Counted from the first letter of the stretch, positions 7,691 through 17,440 are shown. The stretch: DNA of 64,000 nucleotides from Clostridium cylindrosporum DSM 605 (GCF_001047375.1 NZ_LFVU01000005.1:1-64000); one strand, 5' to 3'. Notes: generated by a model not told the origin, from the letters alone. Translations and numbers: made by a program.

Positions 7691-8851
7691 ATGGATAATT
7701 TTATAAATAAAAGAGTTCAGGATATTGAAATATCCGGTATCAGAAAATTTTATAATTTAGTTCTTAAGTATTCTGATGCAATTTCCCTAACTATTGGTCA
7801 ACCTGACTTTGATACACCACTTCATGTAAAGGAAGCTGCAAAACTTGCCCTTGACAATGGAAAAACAACATATACACATAATGCAGGTCTTATGGAACTT
7901 AGAGAGGCTGCTTGCAGCTTTGTTAAGACAAAGTATTCACTAAACTATGATCCAAACACTGAAGTTATAACAACTAACGGAGCAAGTGAAGCGATAGATA
8001 CTGCGCTTAGAGGGATATTAGAAGAAGGATGTGAAGTTATAATTCCATCACCTGCTTATCCTGGATATGAACCTGTAGTTAAGCTTATGGGCGCAGTTCC
8101 TATTTATATAGATACTACTAAAACAGGCTTCAAATTAACTGCAGATGATTTAAAGAAAGCGATTACAGAAAAAACAAGATGCATAATACTTCCATATCCT
8201 TCCAATCCTACAGGGTGTACTATGTCAGCTGAGGAAATCAAAGATATAGCTGAAGTATTACGTGATAATGATATATTTGTGTTATCAGATGAGATATATA
8301 GTGAACTTTCCTTTGATGGAAAGCATATATCTATAGCAACTATAGATTATATGAGAGAAAAAACTATAGTTATTAATGGTCTTTCCAAGTCTCACTCAAT
8401 GACAGGTTTTAGAATTGGATTCATTTTTGCTCCTGAATATATATGTAAACACCTTATTAAGGTTCATCAATACAATGCTACTTGTGCATCAACAATCAGT
8501 CAATATGCTGCTATAGAGGCATTAACAAAGGGAATTGATGATGCAATATATATGAAGGAAGAATACATTAAAAGACGTGATTATGTCTATAATAGATTAG
8601 TGTCTATGGGGTTTGATGTTGAAATGCCAAGTGGGGCCTTCTATATATTCCCATCTATTAAAAAGTTCTCAGATATCTCCTTCGACTTTGCTCTAGACCT
8701 ACTTGAAAAAGAAAAGGTAGCAGTTGTACCAAGTACTGCTTTCTCCGGGGCTATAGAAGGATATATTAGACTTTCATATGCTTATTCACCTGATACTTTA
8801 AAGGAAGCATTAGACAGAATAGAGAGATACATAAAGTCTATAACAGATTAA
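7691..8851 (+). CDS. patA: Aminotransferase, probably N-acetyl-LL-diaminopimelate aminotransferase
   Basis: 386 residues, fold type I class I/II PLP aminotransferase. The cofactor lysine is in GLSKSHSMTGFRIGF and the substrate-carboxylate arginine in YIRLSYAYS. Paralogs in this family include aromatic and alanine aminotransferases; its place between dapB and dapH argues for the acetylated diaminopimelate branch. Start chosen at ATG 7691 because GGAGG (7681-7685) sits just upstream; a TTG further upstream lies on top of that site. The specific substrate is inferred from context. Confidence 0.82.
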   Translation: MDNFINKRVQDIEISGIRKFYNLVLKYSDAISLTIGQPDFDTPLHVKEAAKLALDNGKTTYTHNAGLMELREAACSFVKTKYSLNYDPNTEVITTNGASEAIDTALRGILEEGCEVIIPSPAYPGYEPVVKLMGAVPIYIDTTKTGFKLTADDLKKAITEKTRCIILPYPSNPTGCTMSAEEIKDIAEVLRDNDIFVLSDEIYSELSFDGKHISIATIDYMREKTIVINGLSKSHSMTGFRIGFIFAPEYICKHLIKVHQYNATCASTISQYAAIEALTKGIDDAIYMKEEYIKRRDYVYNRLVSMGFDVEMPSGAFYIFPSIKKFSDISFDFALDLLEKEKVAVVPSTAFSGAIEGYIRLSYAYSPDTLKEALDRIERYIKSITD

Positions 8852-8880
8852 TTGACAAATATATATTGTAATGCTATATT
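8852..8880 (+). promoter_or_regulatory. Sigma-A promoter of dapH
   Basis: TTGACA (8852-8857), 17-base spacer, TATATT (8875-8880), beginning directly after the aminotransferase stop. dapH can therefore be expressed independently. Confidence 0.8.
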
Positions 8881-8923
8881 AATAAAAAATTACAAAATTT
8901 TATAATTATAAGGAGGATATACT

Positions 8924-9646
8924 ATGGACATAAGAAGAGATTACGATCTAACTAATCCATACGAAATAGCGAGATTTATAAAAGAAAGTAAAAAGGCAAC
9001 ACCTGTTAAGGCATATGTTGACGGAGACCTTAAGGGAGTTTCAAATAATGAAATAGAAATATACGGAGAAGGTAGCTTCTATGTAATATTCGGAGAAAGT
9101 GATAAGGTTAATGATTTCTTAACTGAAAATAAAGATAAAATAAATAAGTTTAGAATAGAATGGGACAGAAGAAATTCTGCTATTCCACTAATGGATACTA
9201 GAAATGTTAACGCTAGAATTGAACCAGGTTCAATTTTAAGAGAAGGTGTTCATATAGCTGATACTGCTGTTATAATGATGGGTGCGGTTATTAACATTGG
9301 TGCTGAAATCGGTGAAGGTACTATGATTGATATGAACGCTGTACTTGGTGCTAGAGCTAAGGTTGGTAAAAACTCACATGTTGGAGCAGGTGCTGTTGTT
9401 GCTGGAGTACTTGAACCACCTTCAAAGGACCCAGTTATGATTGGTGATAACGTACTAATAGGTGCTAATGCAGTTGTACTTGAAGGAGTTAAAATCGGTG
9501 ACGGTGCTGTAGTTGCCGCTGGATCAGTTGTAACAACTGACGTTGAAGCAGGAGTTGTTGTTGCTGGAACACCTGCAAAGGTTATTAAATCAGTTGATGA
9601 TAAAACAAAGAATAAGACTCAACTTCTTGATGATCTTAGAAAATAA
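8924..9646 (+). CDS. dapH: Tetrahydrodipicolinate N-acetyltransferase
   Basis: 240 residues. It transfers acetyl from acetyl-CoA to tetrahydrodipicolinate, opening the acetylase variant of the lysine pathway. The N-terminal DapH domain (about 1-90) is followed by a left-handed beta-helix of hexapeptide repeats (about 90-210: [19 protein letters not shown], then [14 protein letters not shown] and [12 protein letters not shown]). An AAGGAGG site precedes ATG 8924. Ends with a strong bidirectional terminator. The deacetylase that completes the branch is not in the window. Confidence 0.96.
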   Translation: MDIRRDYDLTNPYEIARFIKESKKATPVKAYVDGDLKGVSNNEIEIYGEGSFYVIFGESDKVNDFLTENKDKINKFRIEWDRRNSAIPLMDTRNVNARIEPGSILREGVHIADTAVIMMGAVINIGAEIGEGTMIDMNAVLGARAKVGKNSHVGAGAVVAGVLEPPSKDPVMIGDNVLIGANAVVLEGVKIGDGAVVAAGSVVTTDVEAGVVVAGTPAKVIKSVDDKTKNKTQLLDDLRK

Positions 9647-9656
9647 TTACTTAATA

Positions 9657-9690
9657 AAGGCTGTTGATATAGATCAACAGCCTTTTATAT
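9657..9690. terminator. Bidirectional terminator between dapH and the SSB-like gene
   Basis: 12-bp perfect stem AAGGCTGTTGAT/ATCAACAGCCTT with a 4-base loop and T-rich flank; shared by convergent genes. Confidence 0.9.
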
Positions 9691-9695
9691 TATAA

Positions 9696-10466
9696 CTATT
9701 TAGTTACTTCTGCAGACACCTCTTCAAGGGCTACATTTGGATCGTACTCCTCTGACCCATCACCAAATCTGCATTCTTCACAGTAAGATGTTGATGATGC
9801 ATTAAGCTCATACACATTACTTTCATTGTTATCAGCTTCTTCTTCATCTGATACACTTTCCATTTTAGTAATGGAAACCTCGTATGCTACTCTACTTAAT
9901 GTTACATCCTCAGATACCTTCTTTTCATACTCTCTACTTTGTATTCTACCCCATATTCTAATATGAGAGCCTATTTCTAGAGTACTTGAGAATCTTGCAT
10001 TTCTACCCCATGCTATAACTGGTATATAATCTGACTTATTGTATGGTCTATTTGCTGCTACTAGTATATCAGTTATTTCTCTTCCAAAAGGAGTTGTTCT
10101 ATAAACTGGTGACTTACAAATGAAACCATCAATAAAAATTTGGTTTGGAGTTTTTGATATTTCTGAAATTGGATTAATATCCCTTGCAAAAATAGTTAGT
10201 ATAAGACGGTTGTTACCATCTACGATTTTGTTATATGAACGAAGTTGTCCAACTATACCAACTGAGCTCCCTACCTTAATATCCATTATAGAAATAAGTC
10301 TTTCTGATACTGTAACAGGAAGAATGTCTACTGCCTCACTAAGTCTTGGCACTTCAATTTTAAGTATGTAAAATCCTTCACCATACATTTGGTGGCTAAA
10401 CTCAACTTCGGAAATAACCTTCCCCTCAATATAAACTTTATTAGTAACTAAAAGATTGTCTGTCAT
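9696..10466 (-). CDS. SSB-like protein with two OB-type domains
   Basis: 256 residues. Two similar beta-rich domains can be seen: about 8-105 (KVYIEGKVISEVEFSHQ) and about 110-205 (IFIDGFICKSPVYRTTPFGR). The second matches the single-strand DNA-binding pattern of an OB strand, an aromatic-rich loop, then GSHIRIWGRIQSREY. The C-terminal 50 residues are acidic with a CEECRFGDG segment. It lacks the DDDIPF-type tip of replicative SSB, so it is probably the clostridial SSB paralog of unknown role. Monocistronic on the minus strand. Confidence 0.75.
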   Translation of the reverse strand: MTDNLLVTNKVYIEGKVISEVEFSHQMYGEGFYILKIEVPRLSEAVDILPVTVSERLISIMDIKVGSSVGIVGQLRSYNKIVDGNNRLILTIFARDINPISEISKTPNQIFIDGFICKSPVYRTTPFGREITDILVAANRPYNKSDYIPVIAWGRNARFSSTLEIGSHIRIWGRIQSREYEKKVSEDVTLSRVAYEVSITKMESVSDEEEADNNESNVYELNASSTSYCEECRFGDGSEEYDPNVALEEVSAEVTK

Positions 10467-10555
10467 TTTCCCATCCCTCTCCTTCGTGTTCTTAAACTTA
10501 AAAAATAATCTTAAGATATTAATATTAAAGTTTAGTGTAAATTATGTATATTTTT

Positions 10556-11137
10556 TTAAAATTTATATCCAAGAACCAATAAGCAAGTTAAAACAGCAAG
10601 ATAGCCATTTAAGTCAACAATTTCCCCCTTAACTTTTATCGGACTTTCAAATGGCTCAATAACATCTTTATCGATTGTTAATATAGCCCTTTGAAGACAG
10701 TAACTAAATTCTAATCTTTCTATATCATTAACACTAGATGCTGTAACTGAACACTTACCATTTAAACCATATGTAATAGGATATAAATTATTACATTTAA
10801 AATTGATCTTATCAGTATAATCTGAGTTAAAAATAAAGTATCCATTGTCTCTAATACTAAGAACGCTACTTTGAAGTACACTTATGGAACTATCATTACT
10901 ATCTAGTAACCCTTCTAGAACAATATCAAACCTTATTTTTTCATATATACTTCCCTTAATATCAGCACTATTTATATCAAAAATTAAAAAGTCCACATTC
11001 TCCTTATATCTGTTAAAACTGGTACTATCTACTTGTTCTATGACTACTACTCTTTTTCCTCTTTCTATTAGATAATTAAATAATAATTTTATTAAACTTC
11101 TCTTTTCCTTACTACCAAATACTCCTATAGTAATCAT
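10556..11137 (-). CDS. Mur-ligase-like protein with degenerate P-loop
   Basis: 193 residues. The N-terminus ITIGVFGSKEKRSLIKLLF aligns by pattern with the Mur ligase ATP loop (GVTGTNGKTT), but the GKT/S core is replaced by EKRS. Later IFNSDYTDK and ITYGLNGKCSVTASSV resemble the 'NaDD' and 'TYG' segments of MurE/MurT-type central domains. The C-terminal ligase domain is missing. Probably not an active ligase; a scaffold or regulatory role is possible. Function unknown. The reading rests on motif shape only. Confidence 0.5.
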   Translation of the reverse strand: MITIGVFGSKEKRSLIKLLFNYLIERGKRVVVIEQVDSTSFNRYKENVDFLIFDINSADIKGSIYEKIRFDIVLEGLLDSNDSSISVLQSSVLSIRDNGYFIFNSDYTDKINFKCNNLYPITYGLNGKCSVTASSVNDIERLEFSYCLQRAILTIDKDVIEPFESPIKVKGEIVDLNGYLAVLTCLLVLGYKF

Positions 11138-11248
11138 TTATAACACCTCATAAAAGTTTTTATTAATACTTATTCCCTTTTATTACTAAATTTATTCTAT
11201 TTTACAATATACTAATTTAAATTCAATTTAATATTTTAATTATCCATA

Positions 11249-11282
11249 CAAAAAAGCACCTTAAATTTTTTATTAAGGTACC
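11249..11282 (-). terminator. Terminator of the deacetylase-fold gene
   Basis: On the minus strand TACCTTAA... pairs with ...TTAAGGT(G) followed by TTTTTTG (complement of 11250-11256). Confidence 0.7.
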
Positions 11283-11292
11283 CTTTTATATA

Positions 11293-12063
11293 CTATTTCA
11301 CTTCCCTTTGTCTTCCAGTATGATCAATATAATAATTATCCTTATATATTAAATCTGAAACTTTTAAAAACTTATATCCCCTTGTTTTTAATTCTTTTAT
11401 AGCTATTTCCATAGCTCCTGCTGTTTTTTGAGAATTATTGTGAAAAAGTAATATAGATCCATTTGCAACTTGCTTTAGTATTATGTCTGTAATTTCCTTC
11501 TCACTTTTGCTACCCCAGTCAAGGGAATCAACATCCCAAAGTACAGAGTAATATCCAAGGTCAGTAATAGTTTTTATAACATCTTCATTATAATCACCAA
11601 ATGGAGGTCTAAATAGCTTACTACTACTTCCTGTAATACTTTCTATTTTCTTATCTCCATCTTCTATTTCACTTTTTATTTGTTCCTTTGTTATCTTTGT
11701 GAAATGTGGATATGTTAGTGAATTATTTCCTACTTCATGACCAGATTTGTGTATTTTCTTTAAACTATCAGGATATCTATCTATCCAGCTACCCATTGCA
11801 AAAAAACTAGCTTCTACCTTTTCCCCCTTAAGTAATTCTAATATTTCATCTGTAAACTGTTTCCCAAATCCAGTATTCACTGTTATAGCTACTACCTTCT
11901 CTTCTTTTTCTACACTATGTATAGGTATTGTTTTTTTATTTTTCAAAACATTATTGAAAACCTTAAATCCCTTCCCAGTTGAATAGTAAACAGATACTCC
12001 TACTATACATAATATTAATAGGATGTTTATACCCCATTTGTACAAATACTTCTTTTTTCTCAA
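11293..12063 (-). CDS. Polysaccharide-deacetylase-fold membrane protein lacking metal ligands
   Basis: 256 residues. One N-terminal transmembrane segment (about 10-27) anchors an extracellular NodB-type domain (about 55-240). The fold markers RPPFGDYN (152-159), LWDVDSLDW (175-183) and ILLFHNN (204-210) are present, as in PdaB-like sporulation proteins. However the metal triad is gone: the TFDDG position reads TVNTG (61-65) and the HxxxH position reads NNSLTY (113-118), giving Thr64, Asn114 and Tyr118. Catalytic deacetylation is therefore unlikely; a binding or structural role in the envelope or spore is more plausible. Confidence 0.8.
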   Translation of the reverse strand: MRKKKYLYKWGINILLILCIVGVSVYYSTGKGFKVFNNVLKNKKTIPIHSVEKEEKVVAITVNTGFGKQFTDEILELLKGEKVEASFFAMGSWIDRYPDSLKKIHKSGHEVGNNSLTYPHFTKITKEQIKSEIEDGDKKIESITGSSSKLFRPPFGDYNEDVIKTITDLGYYSVLWDVDSLDWGSKSEKEITDIILKQVANGSILLFHNNSQKTAGAMEIAIKELKTRGYKFLKVSDLIYKDNYYIDHTGRQREVK

Positions 12064-12223
12064 TACAAACCTCCTAAATTACTTATAATATTAATCTATT
12101 AATAAAAAATTTATTTAATTACTAAAAAAGGATTTTTATATAATTACTCGTATGTATATGTGTATAAATACTACAAAATTAACCTATACTACTATATGTT
12201 TTGCTTTAAAGCATTAAAATCAC

Positions 12224-12253
12224 TTGATAGGTTTTATACATTATTGTTATAAT
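12224..12253 (+). promoter_or_regulatory. Sigma-A promoter of the DUF4364 gene
   Basis: TTGATA (12224-12229), 18-base spacer, TATAAT (12248-12253) preceded by TG. The remainder of the 12064-12381 gap is AT-rich. Confidence 0.75.
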
Positions 12254-12318
12254 CTATATAAAGTTAATATTATCTATTTTAACTTCTTTATAGATATCTT
12301 TAGCTTTATAATGAGGTC

Positions 12319-12356
12319 CTTTCAAGCTAGATACTACACATAGTATATTTTGAAAG
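12319..12356 (+). promoter_or_regulatory. 5' UTR hairpin before the DUF4364 gene
   Basis: CTTTCAA (12319-12325) pairs with TTGAAAG (12350-12356), with an inner ATACTA/TAGTAT helix (12331-12336 and 12341-12346). It ends about 15 bases before the AGGAGG site and has no U-tract, so it could protect the mRNA or serve as a binding site. Confidence 0.45.
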
Positions 12357-12381
12357 AGTAAATATTTTTTAGGAGGCTATT

Positions 12382-12906
12382 ATGTTTAAAGATACTTCTG
12401 AATTAGCTGAAAATAAGCTTTTGCTTTTATATATACTTAGTAAATTACAGGAACCAACATCTAATACTCACATAACTCATGTTGTACTTGAGAATAATTT
12501 AATAAATTATTTTTCCCTTCAACAATATTTATCTGAGTTAATAGATAATGGCTTCATTAGTGACTCTAAGGAAGATAAAACTCATAAGCTTACATTAACT
12601 GAACCTGGTAGAAATACTTTAGAATTTTTTATAAATCGAATCCCTATAGATAAGATTAGCCTAATAGATAAGTATATTGAATCCTCAGATTATAACAAGA
12701 AAAATGTTCAAGATGTATCAGCATCATTTGAGAAGCGAGAATCAGATACTCTTGTTATTTTAAAAATAAAAGGTAAGGATTCCGATGTAATGTCATTAAA
12801 TATATCAGTAGATGATGAGGATGATGCGACAAAAATTTGCGATACTTGGAGGGAAAAGGGCCCTGATTTATATGAGGATATACTATCTCTACTTAAAGAA
12901 AAATAA
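12382..12906 (+). CDS. DUF4364 family winged-helix protein
   Basis: 174 residues, typical length for this Clostridia-specific family. The N-terminal 75 residues (ELAENKLLLLYILSKLQ then LTEPGRNTLEFF) look like a PadR/MarR-style winged helix with recognition helix and wing; the C-terminal half is a small alpha/beta domain. Its DNA target and role are unknown. An AGGAGG site lies eight bases before ATG 12382. Monocistronic, with a long structured leader. Confidence 0.8.
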   Translation: MFKDTSELAENKLLLLYILSKLQEPTSNTHITHVVLENNLINYFSLQQYLSELIDNGFISDSKEDKTHKLTLTEPGRNTLEFFINRIPIDKISLIDKYIESSDYNKKNVQDVSASFEKRESDTLVILKIKGKDSDVMSLNISVDDEDDATKICDTWREKGPDLYEDILSLLKEK

Positions 12907-12929
12907 TTACTAAAACAATAGTAATTATT
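12902..12929 (+). terminator. Hairpin overlapping the DUF4364 stop codon
   Basis: 11-bp perfect stem AATAATTACTA/TAGTAATTATT with a 6-base loop. The following T content is modest, so terminator strength is doubtful. Confidence 0.4.
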
Positions 12930-13041
12930 TCAACCTTAACTTCCTCATAATATATTTCATTTGCATGTTTATGGAAATATTAAATCTTAGAAGACTTCTT
13001 CTAAGATTCATAATAAATATTCTAAATACACTGTATCTCAT
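12925..13041 (-). CDS. 38-residue cationic micro-protein (predicted small ORF)
   Basis: ATG at 13039-13041 is preceded by AAAGGAG at ideal distance. The product is 38 residues: MRYSVFRIFIMNLRRSLLRF at the start and IMRKLRLK at the end, with about ten Arg/Lys and no acidic residues, plus a hydrophobic face. It looks like an amphipathic, membrane-active or nucleic-acid-binding peptide. A possible promoter lies upstream (TTGAAC about 13090, -10 near AATATA). The coding sequence contains a near-perfect 12-bp inverted repeat (about 12986-13011). No homolog is recognised; reality of the gene rests on the ribosome site and start. Confidence 0.5.
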   Translation of the reverse strand: MRYSVFRIFIMNLRRSLLRFNISINMQMKYIMRKLRLK

Positions 13042-13117
13042 ATTACCACTCCTTTTATATATTATATTTAAGGTTTGGGGAAAGTGTTCAATCGGTAATA
13101 TATAAAATTATATACAT

Positions 13118-13150
13118 AAAAACCTACAGAAAATTTTCTGTAGGTTTTTT
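13118..13150. terminator. Bidirectional terminator downstream of folC
   Basis: Stem AACCTACAGAAAA/TTTTCTGTAGGTT followed by TTTTTTT; the A-rich other flank gives a U-tract for the minus strand too, where it ends valS-folC. Confidence 0.9.
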
Positions 13151-13170
13151 TAGTAAAACTTCTTTTTATA

Positions 13171-14466
13171 TTATAGTCCAAGCTTTTCTTTAAGATAAGT
13201 TCTAACCTCACCTATCATATATAAGGATCCGCAGAATACAAGCATCTCTTCTTCACTTCTTGTAGCAAGTGCCATATCAACAGCTTCATTAATATCCTTT
13301 GCCGCCTTTGCATCCTTGCCCTTACCTTTAATTATGTCACATAACTCCTCTGATGTTAGTGCTCTATCATTGTTTGGTGTAACTGTTATAAAGTTATCTC
13401 CTATACTTAATAAATCAGCTATCATCTTATTGTAATCCTTATCTGAAAGCATTCCACAGGTTATCTTAATCTTTTTACCAGGGAAATACTTATTAATAGA
13501 ATCTACCAATGCTTCAATACCTTGAACATTATGTCCTCCATCAAGAACAATTATAGGATCCTTTGTAAGCACTTCAAATCTAGCTGGCCATCTTGCCTCT
13601 CCTAGACCTTCATATATAGATTCCTTTGATATTTCATATCCAAGGTCACGAAGAGCCTCTATAGCTAGAATTGCTGTTTTAGTGTTCATAACTTGGTGAT
13701 GACCAAGCATTGCTATTTTTATTCCCTTATAATCAATAGAACCACTTAGATTATATTCTGTGCCATCAACATTTTCAGCAACTATTTCATGTGCTACATC
13801 CTCTACCTTGTAGATTTTAGCATTCATTTCTGATGCAATATCTAAAATTACCTTTTCAGCAGATGCTTCCTGTGGATAAAGCACAAGTGGCTTATCCTTT
13901 TTAATAATACCTGCTTTTTCATATGCTATTTTAGCTATATCATCTCCAAGTACATTAACATGGTCAAGACTTATCGTAGTTAATACTTCAAGAACTGGGT
14001 CTACAACATTTGTAGCATCGAATCTTCCACCAAGGCCTACTTCAAGTACTACAAAATCAACATTTTGTTCCTCAAAATATTTAAATGCAACCGCTGTTAT
14101 AACTTCGAATTCTGTTGGATGGTCTAAGCCTTCCTTAACAAGAGTTTCTACGTGAGGTACAATTTCAGTTACAAGCCTTGCAACTTCGCTCTCTGGTATT
14201 TCTTCCTTATTAACTCTAATTCTTTCTGTAAATCTTTCAATATAAGGAGATGTGTATACACCAACTCTATATCCTGCATTTTCAAGAATCTTAGATATAA
14301 ATGTAGTTGTAGAACCTTTACCATTTGTTCCACCTACATGAATAACCTTTAGCTTCTTCTCTGGACTTCCAAGAATCTCACAAAATCTTTCTATTCTTTT
14401 CATTCCAAGGTTTATACCAAACTTTCCTATGCTTTCAACATATTTAAGTGCTTCGTTGTAATTCAT
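13171..14466 (-). CDS. folC: Folylpolyglutamate synthase / dihydrofolate synthase
   Basis: 431 residues, full length for the bifunctional enzyme that adds glutamate to dihydropteroate and to tetrahydrofolates. The Mur-ligase-type P-loop HVGGTNGKGSTT (about 43-54) is followed by YTSPYIERFTERIRV, the family's omega-loop, and DATNVVDPVLEVLTTIS. The C-terminal domain carries VLDGGHNVQG. It starts four bases after the valS stop and is cotranscribed, so it falls under the Val T-box. Confidence 0.96.
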   Translation of the reverse strand: MNYNEALKYVESIGKFGINLGMKRIERFCEILGSPEKKLKVIHVGGTNGKGSTTTFISKILENAGYRVGVYTSPYIERFTERIRVNKEEIPESEVARLVTEIVPHVETLVKEGLDHPTEFEVITAVAFKYFEEQNVDFVVLEVGLGGRFDATNVVDPVLEVLTTISLDHVNVLGDDIAKIAYEKAGIIKKDKPLVLYPQEASAEKVILDIASEMNAKIYKVEDVAHEIVAENVDGTEYNLSGSIDYKGIKIAMLGHHQVMNTKTAILAIEALRDLGYEISKESIYEGLGEARWPARFEVLTKDPIIVLDGGHNVQGIEALVDSINKYFPGKKIKITCGMLSDKDYNKMIADLLSIGDNFITVTPNNDRALTSEELCDIIKGKGKDAKAAKDINEAVDMALATRSEEEMLVFCGSLYMIGEVRTYLKEKLGL

Positions 14467-14470
14467 TTAA

Positions 14471-17122
14471 TTACCCCCTGTAGCTGTTAAGTCTTTCTAA
14501 AACTTTATCTAGCATTTCTTGATATTTCTTTTGTTTATCTTTTTCCTCAGCAATAACTGCTTCTGGTGCCTTACTTACGAAACCTTGATTTGAAAGCTTC
14601 TTATTAACTCTTTCAACTTCCTTTTCAAGTTTTTCTTTTTCCTTAGTAAGTCTTTCTATTTCTTTTTCCTTATCTACTAAATCATCAAGTGGCATATAAA
14701 GTTCTCCACCTTCTATAATAGCTGATACTGCATCATTTGGAACTTCTGATTTAGCTATAAATACAACCTCTGATGCAGAAGCTAGTTTTTCGAAGTAAGC
14801 TTTTCCTTCTTCAAATGCATTTTTTGCTTCATCACTTGATGGAATTACCATTATACTTGCTTTTCTTGAGTTTGGAACATTCATTTCTGCTCTAACATTT
14901 CTAAGTACCTTAATTGCACTAATTACATATTCCATAGCCTTAACATCATCTGTAAATGTTAAATCATCTGAGTAAACTGGCCACTGAGATGTTGTTATTG
15001 TTTCTTCATTTGTTATGTTCGTATATATTTCTTCAGTTATAAATGGCATAAATGGATGTAGAAGCTTTAAGCTACCCTTTAATACATGCATTATAGTATC
15101 ATATACAGCGGCCTTTGTGCTTCTTTCTTCTCCATATAGTCTTGGCTTAACAAGTTCTATATACCAGTCACAAAGCTCTGACCATATAAAGTCATTTACC
15201 TTTCCTGCAGCTATTCCTATTTCAAACTTTTCAAGGTTTTCTTCTACTTCACGAACGACAGTATTAAACTTACTTAATATCCACTTATCAGCTGAATTTC
15301 TAAAGTCCTTTGCATTGTCTTTATATTCTTCTACAATAGATTCATCAATATTCATAAGAACGAATCTTGAAGCATTCCATATCTTATTTGCAAAATTTCT
15401 TGAAGCTTCTACTCTTTCCATGTAGAATCTCATATCATTTCCAGGTGAGTTACCTGTAGCAAGCGTAAATCTTAAGGCATCTGCACCATACTCATCTATT
15501 ATTTCAAGTGGGTCAATACCGTTACCTAGAGACTTACTCATTTTTCTACCCTCAGAGTCACGAACAAGTCCATGAACTAACACATGTTCAAATGGGATTT
15601 CTCCTAGTTGTTCTATTCCTGAGAATACCATTCTAGCTACCCAGAAGAATATGATATCATATCCAGTAACTAGTGTGTTTGTTGGATAGAAGTATTTTAA
15701 GTCTTCTGTTTTATCTGGCCAACCTAACGTTGAGAAAGGCCATAGCGCTGATGAGAACCATGTATCTAAAACGTCATTATCCTGTTCAATGTTTTGGCTT
15801 CCACATTTTGAGCACTTATCTGGAGTTTCATTTTGTACAGTTAGCTCATTGCAATCTTTACAGTACCAAACTGGAATTCTATGTCCCCACCAAAGCTGTC
15901 TTGATATACACCAGTCTTGAATATTTTCCATCCAGTTAAAGTATATCTTTGAGAATCTATCTGGAACAAAGTTAACCTTTCCACTTCTTACAGCATCAAT
16001 TGCAGGATCTGCTAATGGCTGCATTTTTACGAACCATTGCTTTGATAAAAGTGGCTCAACTACAGTAGAGCATCTATCATGTGTTCCAACATTATGAGTA
16101 TGGTCTTCTATCTTAACTAAGAATCCCATTTCCTCAAGGTCTTTAACAATTTCACGTCTTGCATCGTATCTATCCATTCCCTCATATTTACCAGCAAGGG
16201 AATTCATAGTTCCATCTTCATTCATAACAACAATCTTAGGAAGGTTATGTCTCTCCCCTACTGCAAAGTCATTAGGATCATGTGCAGGAGTTATTTTAAC
16301 ACATCCTGTACCAAATTCCTTATCAACATAATCATCTGCTATAATTGGAATTTCCTTATTAACAAGTGGAAGAATTAAAGTCTTTCCTATAAGGTGTTTA
16401 TATCTATCATCTTCTGGATTTACTGCAACTGCAACGTCTCCTAGCATTGTTTCTGGTCTTGTAGTTGCTATAATGAATTCCTCATTACTATCCTTTACAG
16501 GATATTTTATATGCCAGAAATGTCCTGCTTTTTCACTATACTCTATTTCAGCATCTGAAATAGCAGTCATACATTTTGGACACCAGTTAATTATTCTATT
16601 TCCTTGATATATAAGACCCTTATTATATAGTCTTACGAATACTTCTCTAACTGCCTTATTAAGGTTTTCATCCATTGTAAAGCTTTCACGAGTCCAGTCA
16701 GCTGATACTCCAAGCTTCGTTAACTGACCCTTAATTCTAGCTCTATATTTATCTGACCATTCCCAAACCTTTTCAAGGAATGCTTCTCTACCCATTTCTT
16801 TCTTATCATACCCTTGAGATATAAGTTCATTTTCAACTTTAACTTCAGTTGCTATACTTGCATGGTCTGTTCCTGGAAGCCATAGCGCCTCATATCCGCT
16901 CATTCTCTTCCATCTAATTAGAATATCTTGAAGAGTATTGTCTAATGCATGCCCCATGTGTAGATGTCCTGTTATATTTGGAGGTGGCATCATTATAGTA
17001 TAAGGCTTCTTACTTTCATCAACCTCTGGAGTAAAATACTTTTTATTAATCCAAGTTTCATATAATCTGTCTTCAAATTCCTTTGGATTATAATTTTTAG
17101 CTATCTTTAAATTATCTTCCAT
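14471..17122 (-). CDS. valS: Valine-tRNA ligase
   Basis: 883 residues, complete. The class I HIGH motif is HLHMGHAL (about 52-60) and the KMSKS loop is [10 protein letters not shown]. The editing domain is present with [15 protein letters not shown]. Two zinc-type cysteine clusters can be seen ([16 protein letters not shown] with CSKCGS). The C-terminal coiled-coil arm, [20 protein letters not shown], is intact. First gene of valS-folC, under the T-box leader at 17150-17400. Confidence 0.98.
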   Translation of the reverse strand: MEDNLKIAKNYNPKEFEDRLYETWINKKYFTPEVDESKKPYTIMMPPPNITGHLHMGHALDNTLQDILIRWKRMSGYEALWLPGTDHASIATEVKVENELISQGYDKKEMGREAFLEKVWEWSDKYRARIKGQLTKLGVSADWTRESFTMDENLNKAVREVFVRLYNKGLIYQGNRIINWCPKCMTAISDAEIEYSEKAGHFWHIKYPVKDSNEEFIIATTRPETMLGDVAVAVNPEDDRYKHLIGKTLILPLVNKEIPIIADDYVDKEFGTGCVKITPAHDPNDFAVGERHNLPKIVVMNEDGTMNSLAGKYEGMDRYDARREIVKDLEEMGFLVKIEDHTHNVGTHDRCSTVVEPLLSKQWFVKMQPLADPAIDAVRSGKVNFVPDRFSKIYFNWMENIQDWCISRQLWWGHRIPVWYCKDCNELTVQNETPDKCSKCGSQNIEQDNDVLDTWFSSALWPFSTLGWPDKTEDLKYFYPTNTLVTGYDIIFFWVARMVFSGIEQLGEIPFEHVLVHGLVRDSEGRKMSKSLGNGIDPLEIIDEYGADALRFTLATGNSPGNDMRFYMERVEASRNFANKIWNASRFVLMNIDESIVEEYKDNAKDFRNSADKWILSKFNTVVREVEENLEKFEIGIAAGKVNDFIWSELCDWYIELVKPRLYGEERSTKAAVYDTIMHVLKGSLKLLHPFMPFITEEIYTNITNEETITTSQWPVYSDDLTFTDDVKAMEYVISAIKVLRNVRAEMNVPNSRKASIMVIPSSDEAKNAFEEGKAYFEKLASASEVVFIAKSEVPNDAVSAIIEGGELYMPLDDLVDKEKEIERLTKEKEKLEKEVERVNKKLSNQGFVSKAPEAVIAEEKDKQKKYQEMLDKVLERLNSYRG

Positions 17123-17149
17123 GTTAATCCTCCTAAGTGTTTAATATTT

Positions 17150-17400
17150 CAAAATAAAAAAGGCCCTTCACCCTATATAAGGACGAAAAGCCGCGTTACC
17201 ACCTTAATTCTAATTAGCAAGTAAACTGCTAATTAGCACTTTAATATTTATAACGGAAAAACCGTTTCACTCTACTAAAATTCAAGCGAAAAGCTCTGAA
17301 GCTACCTTCAAAGGCAAACTATCTTAAAGTATCTCTCAGCCTAGGGACACCTCTCTCTTAAAGCGTTAACCTTTTACTCCTCTTCATCATAGCTATACAT
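17150..17400 (-). promoter_or_regulatory. T-box leader, valine specifier GTA
   Basis: The minus strand holds the T-box core TAAGGTGGTAAC (17195-17206), which senses the uncharged tRNA end, followed by a terminator hairpin (about 17154-17193) and U-tract. In the Stem I specifier region the spacing GTA-6 bases-GAGC puts the specifier at 17303-17305, codon GTA, matching tRNA-Val(TAC) at 573-648. Uncharged tRNA-Val should stabilise the antiterminator and raise valS-folC expression. Confidence 0.92.
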
Positions 17401-17440
17401 ATAAAATTCAATAATAATCAATATTTCATAGTCATAATCT

